33,082 bases of DNA, from contig NZ_AXAS01000073.1 in NCBI RefSeq assembly GCF_000472925.1, positions 1 through 33,082 of the forward strand, in the 5' to 3' direction. Below are positions 32,397 to 33,082 of this stretch, one piece after another; the first letter of the stretch is position 1, and each line of letters starts with the position of its first letter. The notes below the pieces were generated by a model. The model searched no databases. It worked only from the letters and a program-made list of their open reading frames with translations, and had not been told where the DNA came from. The DNA comes from Bradyrhizobium sp. Ec3.3 (lineage in GTDB: Bacteria; Pseudomonadota; Alphaproteobacteria; Rhizobiales; Xanthobacteraceae). The position numbers were made by a program, and so were the translations under genes.

Positions 32397-32711
32397 ATGA
32401 AATTCCGTCCGCTTCACGACCGCCTCGTGGTCAAGCGCATCGAGGCCGACCAGAAGACCGCTGGCGGCATCATCATTCCCGACACGGCCAAGGAGAAGCC
32501 CTCCCAGGGCGAAGTGATCGCCGTCGGCCCCGGCGGCCGCGACGAGAGCGGCAAGCTGATCCCGATCGACGTCCAGGTCGGCGACCGCGTGCTGTTCGGC
32601 AAATGGTCGGGCACCGAGGTCAAGATCGACGGCCAGGAGTTGTTGATCATGAAGGAAAGCGACATCATGGGTGTTCTCACCGACGTCGCCGGCTCCAAGA
32701 AGGCGGCCTGA
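32397..32711 (+). CDS. groES: Co-chaperonin GroES
   Basis: A 104-residue GroES (10 kDa chaperonin). It opens MKFRPLHDRLVVKRIEADQK and has the mobile loop (TAGGIIIPDTAKEKPSQGEV) that binds GroEL, then GPGGRDESGKLIPIDVQVGD and the final ESDIMGVL. ATG 32397 follows GGGGAGG. It caps GroEL and forms the folding chamber in the cytoplasm. It is cotranscribed with groEL 90 bases downstream. An RpoH-type promoter and a decayed CIRCE lie upstream, so heat-shock control is likely. Rhizobia usually carry several groESL operons, and this is one; which paralogue cannot be told here. Confidence 0.97.
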   Translation: MKFRPLHDRLVVKRIEADQKTAGGIIIPDTAKEKPSQGEVIAVGPGGRDESGKLIPIDVQVGDRVLFGKWSGTEVKIDGQELLIMKESDIMGVLTDVAGSKKAA

Positions 32712-32801
32712 CGCTGACCGCCGCAAATGCTCACCCCTGAGGAGCGCCTGCCTATGCTGCCTCGCAGGTGAGAGACGAATTTCAATTCGGGGAGGACAAA
32801 T

Positions 32802-33082
32802 ATGTCAGCCAAAGAAGTCAAATTAGGGGTCGATGCTCGCGACCGCATGCTGCGCGGCGTCGAGATCCTCGCCAATGCCGTGAAGGTCACGCTTGGTCCG
32901 AAGGGCCGCAACGTCGTCCTCGACAAGTCGTTCGGCGCGCCCCGCATCACCAAGGACGGCGTTGCCGTCGCCAAGGAGATCGAACTCGAGGACAAGTTCG
33001 AGAACATGGGCGCCCAGATGGTGCGGGAAGTGGCGTCGAAGGCAGCGGATGCTGCCGGCGACGGCACCACCACCGCGACCGT
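32802..33082 (+). CDS. groEL: Chaperonin GroEL, 5' end only (runs off the right edge)
   Basis: The first 93 residues of the 60-kDa chaperonin are visible. MSAKEVKLGVDARDRMLRGV leads to ILANAVKVTLGPKGRNVVLD and KSFGAPRITKDGVAVAKEIE, then KFENMGAQMVREVASKAADA and the ATP-binding AGDGTTTAT. ATG 32802 follows GGGGAGGAC. The frame is open to the end of the window. It pairs with groES. Confidence 0.97.
   Translation, partial: MSAKEVKLGVDARDRMLRGVEILANAVKVTLGPKGRNVVLDKSFGAPRITKDGVAVAKEIELEDKFENMGAQMVREVASKAADAAGDGTTTAT

Noticed and set aside
1..33082. CRISPR array, toxin-antitoxin pair or restriction system
   Set aside because: I looked for regularly spaced repeats and for overlapping small toxin/antitoxin frames and saw none.

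Overview
The window looks like an IS-rich accessory stretch of an alphaproteobacterial (Rhizobiales) chromosome running into more ordinary housekeeping DNA, most likely from Bradyrhizobium or a close relative. Grounds: GC-rich coding with alphaproteobacterial ribosome-binding sites, the abundance of ABC_sub_bind (COG2984) paralogues, the IS1111/IS110 and IS1182 families with wording I recognise from bradyrhizobia, small secreted Tyr/Arg-rich and Cys-rich proteins, an orphan HpnG-like phosphorylase, and a groESL operon that appears to carry both an RpoH-type promoter and a decayed CIRCE. The genus is inference; no 16S rRNA or other marker is present.

Layout. 1-2.2 kb: the 3' tail of a group II intron maturase, then a ParA-type ATPase overlapping a 342-residue partner with a phasin-like segment. 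2.3-4.5 kb: an apparently intact IS1111-type element (candidate 15-bp inverted repeats) lying between a C-terminal and an N-terminal shard of ABC_sub_bind genes. 4.5-8.9 kb: a two-gene RND efflux system (adaptor and pump). 9.0-10.0 kb: an intact ABC_sub_bind protein, followed by a second, frameshifted IS1111-type element (10.0-11.4 kb). 11.4-12.9 kb: a frameshifted secreted protein and a 45-bp 3' fragment of tRNA-Lys(CTT) that is a likely island attachment site; its orientation puts the island to the left. 13.0-14.9 kb: a minus-strand operon for a two-subunit TPP decarboxylase and a cyclase-family metal hydrolase. 15-18.7 kb: a deletion derivative of an IS1182 transposase, three small secreted proteins, a GNAT acetyltransferase and a transposase 3' remnant. 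19-24.9 kb: a MASE1 sensor histidine kinase without a partner regulator, a zinc-ribbon protein, a serine-recombinase shard, a zinc deaminase and an HpnG-like phosphorylase; this block is bracketed by near-identical, oppositely oriented IS1182 3' fragments. 25.2-30.3 kb: a small zinc-ribbon protein and a four-gene sugar-type ABC importer operon (minus strand). 30.6-33.1 kb: an Lrp/AsnC shard, a saccharopine dehydrogenase-like oxidoreductase, and groES with the start of groEL running off the window.

How genes work together. The best supported units are the RND pair (TAATG overlap), the SBP-permease-permease-ATPase importer, the decarboxylase alpha-beta-cyclase operon and groES-groEL. The most interesting possible new system is the ParA ATPase overlapping a phasin-like protein, which has the form of a cargo-positioning pair. 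The two IS1111 elements are candidates for bridge-RNA guided recombination systems. Decay is widespread: I count at least nine broken genes or fragments, and several small genes shorter than 100 codons appear real.
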